This document shows positions 53,999-63,112 of a stretch of DNA of 64,000 bases, one piece after another. The position numbers and the translations under genes were made by a program. This stretch comes from Endozoicomonas sp965261315 (lineage in GTDB: Bacteria > Pseudomonadota > Gammaproteobacteria > Pseudomonadales > Endozoicomonadaceae): contig CBDHDM010000031.1 of assembly GCA_965261315.1 (NCBI GenBank), positions 124,001-188,000 of the forward strand, in the 5' to 3' direction. The first letter of the stretch is position 1; the number at the start of each line of letters is the position of its first letter. The notes under the pieces are model-generated. The model ran no database searches. It saw nothing but the letters and a program-made list of their open reading frames with translations, and was not told the DNA's origin.

Positions 53999-55174
53999 TT
54001 ACTCGCTGGCAATAACGTAGGCAGCAACTTTATCCAGTGCCTTGTCTACGGTTTCACGACCGGTAATCATATTTTCCAGTGATGGGGTGAAAGAGCTCCA
54101 GAAGCGTCCCATTTCCGGTACGCTTGGCATCAGCTGTCCCTGGTTAACACTCTGGTGTGCCGCCGCAATGCGAGGGTCCGCCTGCATGGTTTTCATGTAC
54201 TCCTTGTTAGCAGCAACACCCACAGGAACGTCCTTATTCATCGTCTGCAGACCTTCAGTGGTCATGACGTATTTCTCCATAAACTCCTGCGCAATCGCTG
54301 CATTTGGAGAAGCCTTGTTGACCATGGCTCCCCAGACACCAACAAACGCTTTAGCTGGCTTGCCATTAATAGTTGGCAGTGGCGCTACACCGTAGTTCAT
54401 ATTCAGCTTGTCAAAGTTAGACCAGGACCAGGGGCCGGCAATAATCGTTGCTGCCTTACCGGCTGCAAACTGCGCTTCAGCAATGGCGAAGTCAGTGCCG
54501 CGAGGCGCTGCGCCCTGTTCAATCAGTTCCAGCATCATCTTGCCACCGATTTTGGAGCCTTCACTGTTCAAACCGGTATCTTTTACGTTATAGCTGCCAT
54601 TCTCACGCTTGAATACATAACCACCGTTGGCGGTAAAGAACGGCATTGAGAAGTAAGCATCCATCTGAGGCCAGATGATGGTAGAGATATCCTTTGGTGC
54701 CAGTTTCTTGTTCAGCTCCAGCATCTCTTCAAAAGACGACGGTGCTTCTGCAACGATGTCCTTGTTATACAGCAGGCCGATGGCTTCCAGGGAAACCGGA
54801 TAACCGTAAACCTTGCCATTGTGGGTCATGGCATCCCAGCCCATCTCGGAATACTGGCTTTTGAACTCATCAGAAGGTTCTACTGCCGAAATCAGACCGG
54901 CATCCGCCCAGCCGCCCATACGGTCATGGGCCCACAGGATAATGTCCGGTCCTTGTCCGGCAGATGCAGACTGCTGAAAACGGTCGGTAATCCCTTCAGG
55001 GTTTTCAACCCGGACCTTAACGCCCAGCTCTTCTTCAAAGCGCTCACCCACTTGAGCCAGACCTTTGAACGCTTTGTCGCCCCCAATCCAGACCACCAGC
55101 TCATCTTCGCTGAAAGCCTGAGCGGTACTCGCGGTCATCGCTGTCATCAGCGCCAGTGCTGCAAATTTTTTCAT
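53999..55174 (-). CDS. malE: Maltose/maltodextrin-binding periplasmic protein MalE
   Basis: A solute-binding protein of 391 residues with a Sec signal peptide (MKKFAALALMTAMTASTAQA). The mature part opens FSEDELVVWIGGDKAFKGLAQVGERFEEELGVKVRVENPEG and has GPDIILWAHDRMGGWADAGLI, PYTGA-like YPVSLEAIGLLYNKDI and AGPWSWSNFDKLNMNYGVAPLP. It delivers maltodextrins to MalFGK2. The ATG at 55174 has GGAAGT upstream. It is separated from malQ copy 2 by a GC-rich palindrome that may limit readthrough or stabilise mRNA ends. Confidence 0.96.
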   Translation of the reverse strand: MKKFAALALMTAMTASTAQAFSEDELVVWIGGDKAFKGLAQVGERFEEELGVKVRVENPEGITDRFQQSASAGQGPDIILWAHDRMGGWADAGLISAVEPSDEFKSQYSEMGWDAMTHNGKVYGYPVSLEAIGLLYNKDIVAEAPSSFEEMLELNKKLAPKDISTIIWPQMDAYFSMPFFTANGGYVFKRENGSYNVKDTGLNSEGSKIGGKMMLELIEQGAAPRGTDFAIAEAQFAAGKAATIIAGPWSWSNFDKLNMNYGVAPLPTINGKPAKAFVGVWGAMVNKASPNAAIAQEFMEKYVMTTEGLQTMNKDVPVGVAANKEYMKTMQADPRIAAAHQSVNQGQLMPSVPEMGRFWSSFTPSLENMITGRETVDKALDKVAAYVIASE

Positions 55175-55206
55175 TATTACTTCCACTCTGCTCTATTAAA
55201 AATAAA

Positions 55207-55273
55207 CGCTGCCCGCTTCCCGTCGCCCGCTGCCTGCAAAAGCCACTTGTGCTTTTACGGGCAGCGGGCAGCG
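55207..55273. repeat. GC-rich palindrome between malQ copy 2 and malE
   Basis: CGCTGCCCGC (55207-55216) and GCGGGCAGCG (55264-55273) are exact inverted copies, with further GC-rich pairing inside. It is REP-like. In the E. coli mal operon a REP element after malE sets relative mRNA levels; a similar role here is inferred. Confidence 0.7.
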
Positions 55274-55276
55274 GTC

Positions 55277-57475
55277 TTATTTCCTACACTCAACCAGGTT
55301 GGCAAAGAAACGGGTGTTTTCTTCGTTACTGAAAAAGTCTTCAACGGTTTCGGTCAGACGACGACGCCAGTTTGGATATTCGTCACTGGTACCCGGTACA
55401 TTGACCGGGGTGTCAATAAGCATGCAGTCTTCCAGCTGCACATTGACCACCTGCACGTCAGAGCGGGCCAGGTAGTAGTTGAACCGTTCCATCAGCTCAC
55501 GGCTGAACGACGCTGGCACATTCTTAAGCGTCACACCATCAGGCAGTTCATCAACTTGTGTCAGTGTGTTAATCACCGCCTGACGTGTACGACCACGGGC
55601 CTTCAGCTCTTTGCTGACCAGTTTCTTGTCAAAAATGCCCAGCTGGCCGTATAGCTCAATATCCTTGCCTTCCCACCAGCCTTTCAGCGGAGGTGTGTCA
55701 TGGCAGGTCAGGTTACACATCGCCTTGACTTTGTACTCATCCAGCAGCGGGTAACGGTCGCCGGACTGCATATGAATGCCGTTAAGACAGGAGTACATTT
55801 TCGCCGGTGGCAGCGCTTCCCTGATTTCTTCCGGCACCACACCCAGGTCTTCACCAAAGACCAGACATTGGTGACGATGGCTTTCCAGTTTGATAATGCC
55901 CAGCAGATCCTGCAGCGGGTAGTGAACATAAGCACCATCTTTGGCACCTTTGCCCGCAGGACACCACCACAGACGGAACAGACCCATGGCATGGTCAATC
56001 CGCAATGCGCCGCAGTTGTTCATATTGCCACGCACCATGCGGATAAACGGCGCATAACCCCGGGCATAAAGTTCCGTTGGTTTGAACGGTGGCAGCCCCC
56101 AGTTCTGTCCCTGCGGGCCCAGTCCATCCGGTGGTGCGCCGATACTGGCATCCAGGCAGTAAAGCTCAGGATCACTCCACACATCCGCACTGCCACGGTC
56201 GGTGCCTACCGCCAGATCCCGGTAGACCCCCAGCATCATGCCGCTCTTTTTCGCGGTATTCTGGGCCGTTGCCGATTGCTCACGGGCCAGCCATTGCAGG
56301 TATTCAAAGTAAGTAACGCGAACGTCATTGGCCTTAACGAAAGCCTTAACCTCTTCGCTATCCGGCTTCTGGAAAGCTTCCGGCCAGCAGGTCCAGCCCC
56401 AGCTCATTTCATCCTGTTTGCGGAAATGTTCGTACAGGGTATCGAAGGTGGCAAAGCGGCGCAGACTGCCGCCGAGCTCTTCACGGAATGAATTAAACGA
56501 CTGAGAACGTTCAGTATTGTTTGCCCGATGTTCAGCGCAGAAATGCAGGTACAGTTCTTCCAGTACACTGTATTTCAGAGAAGCGACCAGGGCGTAGTCA
56601 ACATAATCCTGCGCACGGGCATTAGCCAGGCGACTCTGGAAGTCTGATTCCTGAATCAGGGATTGAGCCGCTGGGCATTCTGCGAATTCAGGCACCGCTT
56701 CCGGGTTGATATACAGCACATTGGCATAGGTGCGGCTGGATGGGCTGTAAGGTGAGGCATGCATCGGATTCGACTGATACAGCGCATGCAGGGGATTCAG
56801 GCCAATAAAGTCAGCGCCATTATCCGCCAGCCCTTTAATCAGGGCGTCCAGATCACTGTAATCACCCATACCCCAGTTGGTTTCAGAGCGCACGGAGTAG
56901 AGCTGAATACCGGAACCCCAGATTTTCTTGCCATGGCTCTTTTCATCACCACGCATGGCTTCCGGTTCATAGCAGGTTTCGGGAACAACAATCAGGGAGC
57001 ACTCTTCGTTACTGCCAGTCATTGTGACGGTGTGATAACCCAGTGCAATATCGCTGGGCAGCACAACATTAACGGCGACATACTCAGAGCCTTCAATCAT
57101 TGCGTGTTCAATGGCGACCAGTTCAGCGGGAGTCATTGTCAGAGCAAGGTTGCCACCCTGTTCAAACTTCACGGTCAGATCAACGGCATCATTGAGTTGC
57201 GCTGCGGCGGTGCGCAACACAAGTTCAAAACTACGTCCCTGATGCACAACACTGACCACCGGAATACGACGGGTCCAGGTTGATTTCTGTACTCCGGCAA
57301 TCGCTTTTGTCAGTGTGGCATTACTGCTCAGGTCAAAGCCCATGTCCTTGAGCAGCAGTATTTTGTTCTCAACCGCAATCGTGACCGTTCTATCCCAGTC
57401 CTGGTAACTACCAGTCAGTCCGCAAAGTTCGGCCAGTTGATTAACGAGCTTTTGATCTAAAGAGTGGTCCAGCAT
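55277..57475 (-). CDS. malQ: 4-alpha-glucanotransferase (amylomaltase), copy 2
   Basis: A 732-residue GH77 amylomaltase starting at MLDHSLDQKLVNQLAELCGLTGSYQDWD. The barrel holds WGMGDYSDL, GTDRGSADVWSDPELY, IGAPPDGLGPQGQNWGLPPFKP, nucleophile Asp in GALRIDHAMGLFRLWW, Glu in LVFGEDLGVVPEEI, and TCHDTPPLKGWW. The start at 57475 lies 13 bases after malK; a longer frame to 57529 overlaps malK and is unlikely. Full length, with all catalytic residues kept, so both copies should be active; chain-length preferences may differ. Confidence 0.95.
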   Translation of the reverse strand: MLDHSLDQKLVNQLAELCGLTGSYQDWDRTVTIAVENKILLLKDMGFDLSSNATLTKAIAGVQKSTWTRRIPVVSVVHQGRSFELVLRTAAAQLNDAVDLTVKFEQGGNLALTMTPAELVAIEHAMIEGSEYVAVNVVLPSDIALGYHTVTMTGSNEECSLIVVPETCYEPEAMRGDEKSHGKKIWGSGIQLYSVRSETNWGMGDYSDLDALIKGLADNGADFIGLNPLHALYQSNPMHASPYSPSSRTYANVLYINPEAVPEFAECPAAQSLIQESDFQSRLANARAQDYVDYALVASLKYSVLEELYLHFCAEHRANNTERSQSFNSFREELGGSLRRFATFDTLYEHFRKQDEMSWGWTCWPEAFQKPDSEEVKAFVKANDVRVTYFEYLQWLAREQSATAQNTAKKSGMMLGVYRDLAVGTDRGSADVWSDPELYCLDASIGAPPDGLGPQGQNWGLPPFKPTELYARGYAPFIRMVRGNMNNCGALRIDHAMGLFRLWWCPAGKGAKDGAYVHYPLQDLLGIIKLESHRHQCLVFGEDLGVVPEEIREALPPAKMYSCLNGIHMQSGDRYPLLDEYKVKAMCNLTCHDTPPLKGWWEGKDIELYGQLGIFDKKLVSKELKARGRTRQAVINTLTQVDELPDGVTLKNVPASFSRELMERFNYYLARSDVQVVNVQLEDCMLIDTPVNVPGTSDEYPNWRRRLTETVEDFFSNEENTRFFANLVECRK

Positions 57476-57488
57476 GTAATGATTTGCC

Positions 57489-58625
57489 TTAATCGAAATG
57501 AGGAGCCATGGTTCGCGCGAAAGCTTCACCGGAGGCGTTAAACAGATGACAGTTTTCCTGGGGAATCTCGATCTGATATTCAGATCCCTCTTCCCGACGG
57601 CGGGAGTCTTCTATTCGCAGAATGAATGATTCTTCCACCGCACCGTGATTCAGGTAGACAAATGACTCGGTACCCAGTCGTTCCAGCGCACGGATATTGC
57701 AGGTCACAACATTACCGCTGTTTTTACCGGCTTCCCTGGCATCCTGTGGACGAATACCCAGCGTTACTTTATCGCCCTTTTTCGCTGCAACCGTGTTATT
57801 GCAGGCGATGATTTCTTCACCGGATTCCAGCTTGACACGGGTGGTTTCAGCACCGGTTTCGGTGATCTCGCCACGCATAAAATTCATGGTTGGAGAACCG
57901 ATAAAACCGGCAACAAACAGGTTACGTGGATGATGGAACAGTTCCAGCGGTGCTCCCACCTGTTCCAGGTTACTTTCTGCACCATCCGCCAGGGGGCTGA
58001 GGACAACAATCTTGTCCGCCAGGGTCATGGCTTCAATCTGGTCGTGGGTTACATAAACGGCAGTAGTCTTTAAGCGATGATGGATACTGGCCAGTTCCTG
58101 ACGCATCTGCACCCGGAGCGATACATCCAGATTCGATAAGGGTTCATCGAACAGAAACACCCGAGGCTCCTGAACAATAGAACGACCAATAGCAACACGC
58201 TGACGCTGACCGCCGGACATGGACTTGGGCAGACGATCCAGCAGTTTCTCCAACTGCAGAATACGGGCCGCATCCTGCACCCGACGATTGATCTCCGCCT
58301 TATCTTTTTTCGCCAGCTTCAGACCAAATGCCATATTGTCCGCAACGGTCATATGGGGATAGAGAGCGTAAGACTGGAACACCATCCCCACCTGACGTTC
58401 GTTCGGGGGCATATCATTCACCCGTTCCCGGGCGATATGCAGGTCACCGGCCGTGATATCTTCCAGACCACAGATCATGCGCAACAGTGTTGACTTACCG
58501 CAGCCGGAAGGCCCGACAAAAGCCACAAACTCACCATCGGCAATATCCAGGTTAATGTTCTTCAACACGTAGGTTTTGCCGTTGTCGTAACTTTTATCAA
58601 GCCCGGACAGTTTTAATTCAGCCAT
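57489..58625 (-). CDS. malK: Maltose/maltodextrin ABC transporter ATPase MalK
   Basis: A 378-residue ATPase with Walker A GPSGCGKST (about 38-46), signature LPKSMSGGQRQRVAIGRS, Walker B RVFLFDEPLSNLD and switch His in YVTHDQIEAMTLADKIVVL. The C-terminal regulatory TOBE domain follows (GFIGSPTMNFMRGEI, then LGIRPQDA). Two copies drive MalFG. It lies between malG and malQ copy 2. Confidence 0.96.
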   Translation of the reverse strand: MAELKLSGLDKSYDNGKTYVLKNINLDIADGEFVAFVGPSGCGKSTLLRMICGLEDITAGDLHIARERVNDMPPNERQVGMVFQSYALYPHMTVADNMAFGLKLAKKDKAEINRRVQDAARILQLEKLLDRLPKSMSGGQRQRVAIGRSIVQEPRVFLFDEPLSNLDVSLRVQMRQELASIHHRLKTTAVYVTHDQIEAMTLADKIVVLSPLADGAESNLEQVGAPLELFHHPRNLFVAGFIGSPTMNFMRGEITETGAETTRVKLESGEEIIACNNTVAAKKGDKVTLGIRPQDAREAGKNSGNVVTCNIRALERLGTESFVYLNHGAVEESFILRIEDSRRREEGSEYQIEIPQENCHLFNASGEAFARTMAPHFD

Positions 58626-58697
58626 AACGTAATTCTCAAATAATCAATCTCAAATAACCAATGTCGGCCAGTGGTCGTTTACATACTGGCCGATCTG

Positions 58698-59588
58698 TTA
58701 ACCTTTAACGCCACCAGCCGTCAGGCCGCTGACCAGATAACGTTGGGCAGCCAGGAAGATCAGGGTGATGGGCATACCGGTTAAGACAACGGCGGCCGCA
58801 AAGTCACCCCAGAGGTAGTTCTGTGGATTCAGGTACTGCTTGGCACCCACCGCCAGGGTGAGCTTGTCCATATCCTGAACCAGCACCGAGGCCACCGGAT
58901 ACTCACCAATCACACCGATAAACGACAGGATAAAAACCACCGCCAGAATGGGTACAGACAACGGCAGCAAAATATGGCGGAAGGCTTGCCATGGAGTCGC
59001 GCCATCGATGGCGGCAGACTCTTCAAGGGCGTTATCAATCCCTTCGAAATAGCCCTTGATCAGCCAGATATTCATGGTCACGCCACCAAGGTAAGCCACC
59101 ACCAGCGCCCCATGGGTATTAATGCCCAGCCAGGGAATAAAGTTACCCAGCTTGTCAAAGATGGTGTAGAACGCCACCAGTGCCAGTACCGCCGGAAACA
59201 TCTGCAGAATCATCATGGTCTGCAGCAGGTTCTGCTTGAATCGAAACCGCAGTCGTGCAAAGGCATAGGCGCCGGTGGTCGACAGCATCAGAATGACCGA
59301 AGAGGTAATCAGGCTGATTTTGGTGGAGTTCCACAGCCAGGTCAGTACCGGGTAAGTGGGCGTGGTCATCGTGCCATCGGCATTTTCCCAGGGAATGCCG
59401 AATGCCATATACCAGTGCTCCAGACTCGGGTTGGTGGGAATCAGACTGCCCATGGCAAAGTTGCCGGTCCGGAATGACACCGAAATAATCATCAGGAACG
59501 GGAACAGGATCAGGCTCAGGAACAGAATCATGAAGACCCGGGCCGCCCATACGCGGTATTTAAGGTTACGGGGTTGAACCATCGCCAT
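58698..59588 (-). CDS. malG: Maltose/maltodextrin ABC transporter permease MalG
   Basis: A 296-residue inner-membrane permease with six segments and the ABC-contact EAA loop EGIDNALEESAAIDGATPWQAFRHILLPLSVPILAVVF at about 190-225. The C-terminus LVSGLTAGGVKG resembles the E. coli MalG tail that reaches the binding protein. Starts three bases after malF. Confidence 0.96.
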   Translation of the reverse strand: MAMVQPRNLKYRVWAARVFMILFLSLILFPFLMIISVSFRTGNFAMGSLIPTNPSLEHWYMAFGIPWENADGTMTTPTYPVLTWLWNSTKISLITSSVILMLSTTGAYAFARLRFRFKQNLLQTMMILQMFPAVLALVAFYTIFDKLGNFIPWLGINTHGALVVAYLGGVTMNIWLIKGYFEGIDNALEESAAIDGATPWQAFRHILLPLSVPILAVVFILSFIGVIGEYPVASVLVQDMDKLTLAVGAKQYLNPQNYLWGDFAAAVVLTGMPITLIFLAAQRYLVSGLTAGGVKG

Positions 59589-59591
59589 AAC

Positions 59592-61139
59592 TTATTGCTC
59601 CTGTACGATGCGGGTAACCTTGAGGTTCGCCCAGGCAATAAAACCAACCACCAGGAAGATCAAACCGGCAATAGCGGAGGCCAGTCCAAAGTCCTGTGAA
59701 TAACTGCCAAAGGCAATACGGAAGGTGTAACTCACCAGAAGGTCGGTGGTTCCTGCCGGGGTTGTTGCGTCGATAATGCTGGGCATGCCGCCGGTCAACA
59801 AATTGATCAACACAAAGTTGTTGAAGTTGAAGGCAAAGCTGGCAATCAATAACGGTGCCAGCGGTTTAATGATCATCGGAATGGTAATGTGACGCAGGTT
59901 ATGCAGCGGGTTGGCACCATCGATAGCGGAGGCTTCGTAGAGATCATCCGGGATCGATTTCAGCAGTCCCATACACAGAATCATCATGTAGGGATAACCC
60001 AGCCAGGTGTTGACGATAAGAATCATCGTTTTGGCCAGCAGTTCATTACTGAACCAGTCGGGCGAAATGCCGAACAATGCATTCAGCACCATATTGATTT
60101 CACCAAAATTCTGATTGAACAGCCCCCGGAAAATCAAAATAGAAATAAAGCCGGGTACCGCATAAGGCAAGATCAACAGAACTCGGTAAACACCACTCTC
60201 TTTTAATGGCTCCCACTGCATCAGGCAGGCCAGCAGCAAGCCAACGATCAGGGTCAGAATCACCGACAGAGCGGAATAGATAACCGTCCAGCTGAAAATC
60301 TGCAGGAAAGGTCCTTGCAGGCCGGAATCCGTCAGGATTTTTTCAAAGTTATCCCAGCCGACGTAGACGGTAAATCCGGGCTTCAGCTGTTCTCCGTCCT
60401 CCGTCATATAAAAGCCGGTGGTAAAATCAGGTTTGGCGACCATGCCCGTACGATTATTGGTCAGTTCATCATTGTCCCCTTCGGTGTAAAGGGGCAGCAT
60501 GGCGCCAAACTCGCGCAGGCTGGTCATCACCACTTCGCTGTTATCCGGCAACGTGACAGACAGCGAGCTCAGGGTTGAGCGCATCTTGATGACTTTACCC
60601 ATGGCCAGTTTTTCACCGGCAGGAGTGACACCTTCTAATGCATTAATGGTTTTATTGACATCGGTGGCAAGAAAACGGTCGGTAACGAAGGTTTTTGCTT
60701 CGCCTTTTTTACTGGCGAGCTGCAGCTGGTATTGTTCGCCTTCCTGATACAGGGCAATTGAGAATTTGTCGCCGCCACTGTATTTCTGTTCCAGAATAAT
60801 TTCTTTGACGCGTTCAAAATTTAGCAGGTTTGCGGAGCTGTAATTAGTAAACGAAACATTAATGGTATAAATCAGCGGAAAAACAATGAACAGAATCACC
60901 CCGAGCAAACTGGGGTATACATAACGGAAGTTGTATGCCTTTTCGCTGGTAAAAATCCAGGTACCTAAACCGGCAATGATCAGGATGACCAGGGCAAAGG
61001 CGATTTCCCCCTGGGCATACATCAGAGTGACAACGTACAACAGCGCAAGGTCTATTAGCGTCACCGCCCCCCAACACAGTCCTTTGCCGGACAATATGTC
61101 AGCGAATACCTCGCTGACAGCCCGAGACTTCTTGGCCAT
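59592..61139 (-). CDS. malF: Maltose/maltodextrin ABC transporter permease MalF
   Basis: A permease of 515 residues from the ATG at 61139 (MAKKSRAVSEVFADILSGKG), which follows a GGAGC site; the frame to 61229 is not needed. Several N-terminal membrane segments and a large periplasmic P2-like insert (about 95-260, VNVSFTNYSSANLLNFERV to TVYVGWDNFEKILTD) are as in enterobacterial MalF. The EAA loop LLKSIPDDLYEASAIDGANPLHNLRHITIPMIIKPLAPLL comes later. First gene of the mal operon, behind a LacI-type operator. Confidence 0.96.
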   Translation of the reverse strand: MAKKSRAVSEVFADILSGKGLCWGAVTLIDLALLYVVTLMYAQGEIAFALVILIIAGLGTWIFTSEKAYNFRYVYPSLLGVILFIVFPLIYTINVSFTNYSSANLLNFERVKEIILEQKYSGGDKFSIALYQEGEQYQLQLASKKGEAKTFVTDRFLATDVNKTINALEGVTPAGEKLAMGKVIKMRSTLSSLSVTLPDNSEVVMTSLREFGAMLPLYTEGDNDELTNNRTGMVAKPDFTTGFYMTEDGEQLKPGFTVYVGWDNFEKILTDSGLQGPFLQIFSWTVIYSALSVILTLIVGLLLACLMQWEPLKESGVYRVLLILPYAVPGFISILIFRGLFNQNFGEINMVLNALFGISPDWFSNELLAKTMILIVNTWLGYPYMMILCMGLLKSIPDDLYEASAIDGANPLHNLRHITIPMIIKPLAPLLIASFAFNFNNFVLINLLTGGMPSIIDATTPAGTTDLLVSYTFRIAFGSYSQDFGLASAIAGLIFLVVGFIAWANLKVTRIVQEQ

Positions 61140-61282
61140 TATTAGCTCCAGACAATAGTGATAAATTTTTTTGTGGATTAAGAAAGACAGGACTCTCTCA
61201 TTCTTGGTTGCAACAGAAACTGTCGGCAATCAGGACTGACAATTGGCGAGTATAATGTTGAGTAACTGCTATTGATTCAATG

Positions 61283-61296
61283 TGTAAACGTTTCCA
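61283..61296 (-). promoter_or_regulatory. LacI-family operator before malF
   Basis: TGTAAACGTTTCCA is a near-perfect palindrome centred on CG, typical of LacI/GalR-family operators. It lies 144 bases before the malF start and about 500 bases from the LacI-family gene, so it is the likely site of that regulator. Confidence 0.7.
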
Positions 61297-61509
61297 AATC
61301 AGGATATTTTGTTGTCTGTAAATCCGTAGGAAAAAGATCTGTCAGGCAGACCAGTGAGGATGTAAAAACGACAATGATAAATCAGTAGAAACAAGCTTTG
61401 ATTATTAATAACACGCCATTGAAAGTGGAATTAGAAATTAACGTCCCGATTTATAATTCGATCTCCGTTCACCCTGAGCGGAGTCGAAGGGTGTTTGGGA
61501 CAATCCATG

Positions 61510-61755
61510 ACGCGTTCCCACGCAGAGAGGTTGTCGCGAAACCCTCCGAACTCGTTCCCACGCTCTGCGTGGTAATGCATACCGATCCTTGCCGTAAATG
61601 AGACAGTCCGCATTAAACTCCCAAAATTCCGGGTAAAAACAGGCGGTTGCTCATTCGGCCAGTTCCGGTATGCATTACCACGCAGAGCGTGGGAACGAGG
61701 TTTCCGGAGGTGCCACTGGGTTTCGCGACAACTTCGCAGAGCATGGGAACGAGGG
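61510..61755. repeat. Large imperfect palindrome between malF and the regulator
   Basis: Arms 61551-61584 and 61666-61699 are exact inverted copies of 34 bases (starting CTCGTTCCCACGCTC). Outer arms built on GTTGTCGCGAAACC (about 61529) and its complement (about 61719) extend the symmetry over roughly 250 bases. Part of the same motif occurs at 50323-50485. A further short repeat, CACCCTGAGCGGAGTCG, is at about 61470. No gene in 61140-61797. Confidence 0.8.
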
Positions 61756-61797
61756 GATGGTTTAATTGAAGTCGACAGGTGACTCAACCGGTCAAAC

Positions 61798-62814
61798 TCA
61801 CTGTATCGTGGCAGTGCTATTACTGACCGAGCAGGTTGTTTGCCCGTTTCTCAGCAGGACATCGGTAAAACACCCTCTGGGGGTACCGTCCTTAATGGCC
61901 TCCATAACTAACTCCGCAGCCTGCACGGCAATGCTTTCAATATCCTGGCGAATGGTCGTCAATGAATGATAACGATCATCATCAATACCATCGTAACCAA
62001 CAACCTGCACATCATCGGGCACCCGTTTACCGGTATCCGCCAGAGCCATGGATATACCGGTAGCGACAATGTCTGAAAAGGCGACAAACGCATCGGGCCG
62101 TAATCCGGATTCCAGCAGTTTTCTTATACGACGGTAGCTATCCAGTGCCGGCAGGCCGGTATTGACGGAAATTTCTATGGATTCCGAGGGGATCAGGCCG
62201 GCTTCCAGAATCGCCTTGCGATACCCCTGATAACGCATGCTGGAAACCGCATGTTCACTGTGCAGACACACGTAGTAAATAGTACGACAGTCGTTCTCCA
62301 GTAGATGCTTTGTGGCCAGATAGCCCCCCTGTTCATCATTGGAGGTGATCCAGAAATGACCATCCCGAACATCGCCAATGCTGATGTAAGGGGTATTGTG
62401 TTCATGGGCCTTGATATAGCGTGGGTCTTCGTGATGCAGGCCAATTCCCACAAACGCTTTGGCAGCGGTCTGCAACTCACCTTCGGGGGAAAACTTGACC
62501 CGCTTCACCCGATAACCCTGTCTTTCCAGCTGGATTTTCAGGGCTTCGTAGACTTTCAGGGCAAAGGGTGAAATGGTGCCCAGATCCAGCCCCAGAATAA
62601 CACCCACCACAAACGCATCCTGCCCATGCAGCTGACGGGCCATATAGTTAGGCTGATAATTTAACTCTGCTGCGGCTTTAAGCACTTTTTCCCGGGTGCT
62701 TTCGGAGACATATTTCCCCCCGTTAAGCACCCGACTGACCGTCGCTATCGATAAACCCGCCTGGGCGGCTACCTGCAGAATGGTTGATTGCCCGCTTGAA
62801 TGATGTTTTGCCAT
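61798..62814 (-). CDS. LacI-family regulator of the maltose locus (MalR-like)
   Basis: A protein of 338 residues from the ATG at 62814 (MAKHHSSGQSTILQVAAQAG). The N-terminal helix-turn-helix and hinge (TILQVAAQAGLSIATVSRVLNGGKYVSESTREKVLKAAAELNYQPNYMARQL) is followed by a periplasmic-binding-like sensor domain (VVGVILGLDLGTISPF, NDEQGGYLATKHLLENDCRTIYYV, FVAFSDIVATGISMALADTGKRVPDDVQVVGYDGID). It lies between the mal operon and the divergent maltoporin gene. A maltose-responsive repressor is inferred from position; the sugar is unproven. Confidence 0.88.
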   Translation of the reverse strand: MAKHHSSGQSTILQVAAQAGLSIATVSRVLNGGKYVSESTREKVLKAAAELNYQPNYMARQLHGQDAFVVGVILGLDLGTISPFALKVYEALKIQLERQGYRVKRVKFSPEGELQTAAKAFVGIGLHHEDPRYIKAHEHNTPYISIGDVRDGHFWITSNDEQGGYLATKHLLENDCRTIYYVCLHSEHAVSSMRYQGYRKAILEAGLIPSESIEISVNTGLPALDSYRRIRKLLESGLRPDAFVAFSDIVATGISMALADTGKRVPDDVQVVGYDGIDDDRYHSLTTIRQDIESIAVQAAELVMEAIKDGTPRGCFTDVLLRNGQTTCSVSNSTATIQ

Positions 62815-63112
62815 AAGGTTTGTGCGTACTTCCAACAGTGTCAGTGCTCAGAAATAGCTGAGGTGCGGTACTTTATTGCCTTTTGCAGTATCACATAAAG
62901 ACATGGATCAACAATTGAGCAATTTTTCCTAAAAACCTTTTCAGATTGCTTTTGCAGGGCCGCTCACAAAAAATCCCACCACCAACAAAACGTCAATGTC
63001 GTGTATTGCCTGCTGACAAAGTCTGGACCTGAGCATTCAGGTATCAGAAGGGGAGGGCAGCAAACATGGCAAATTAACAAAACAACACTCGCACATTTTA
63101 AGGAATTGAGTT

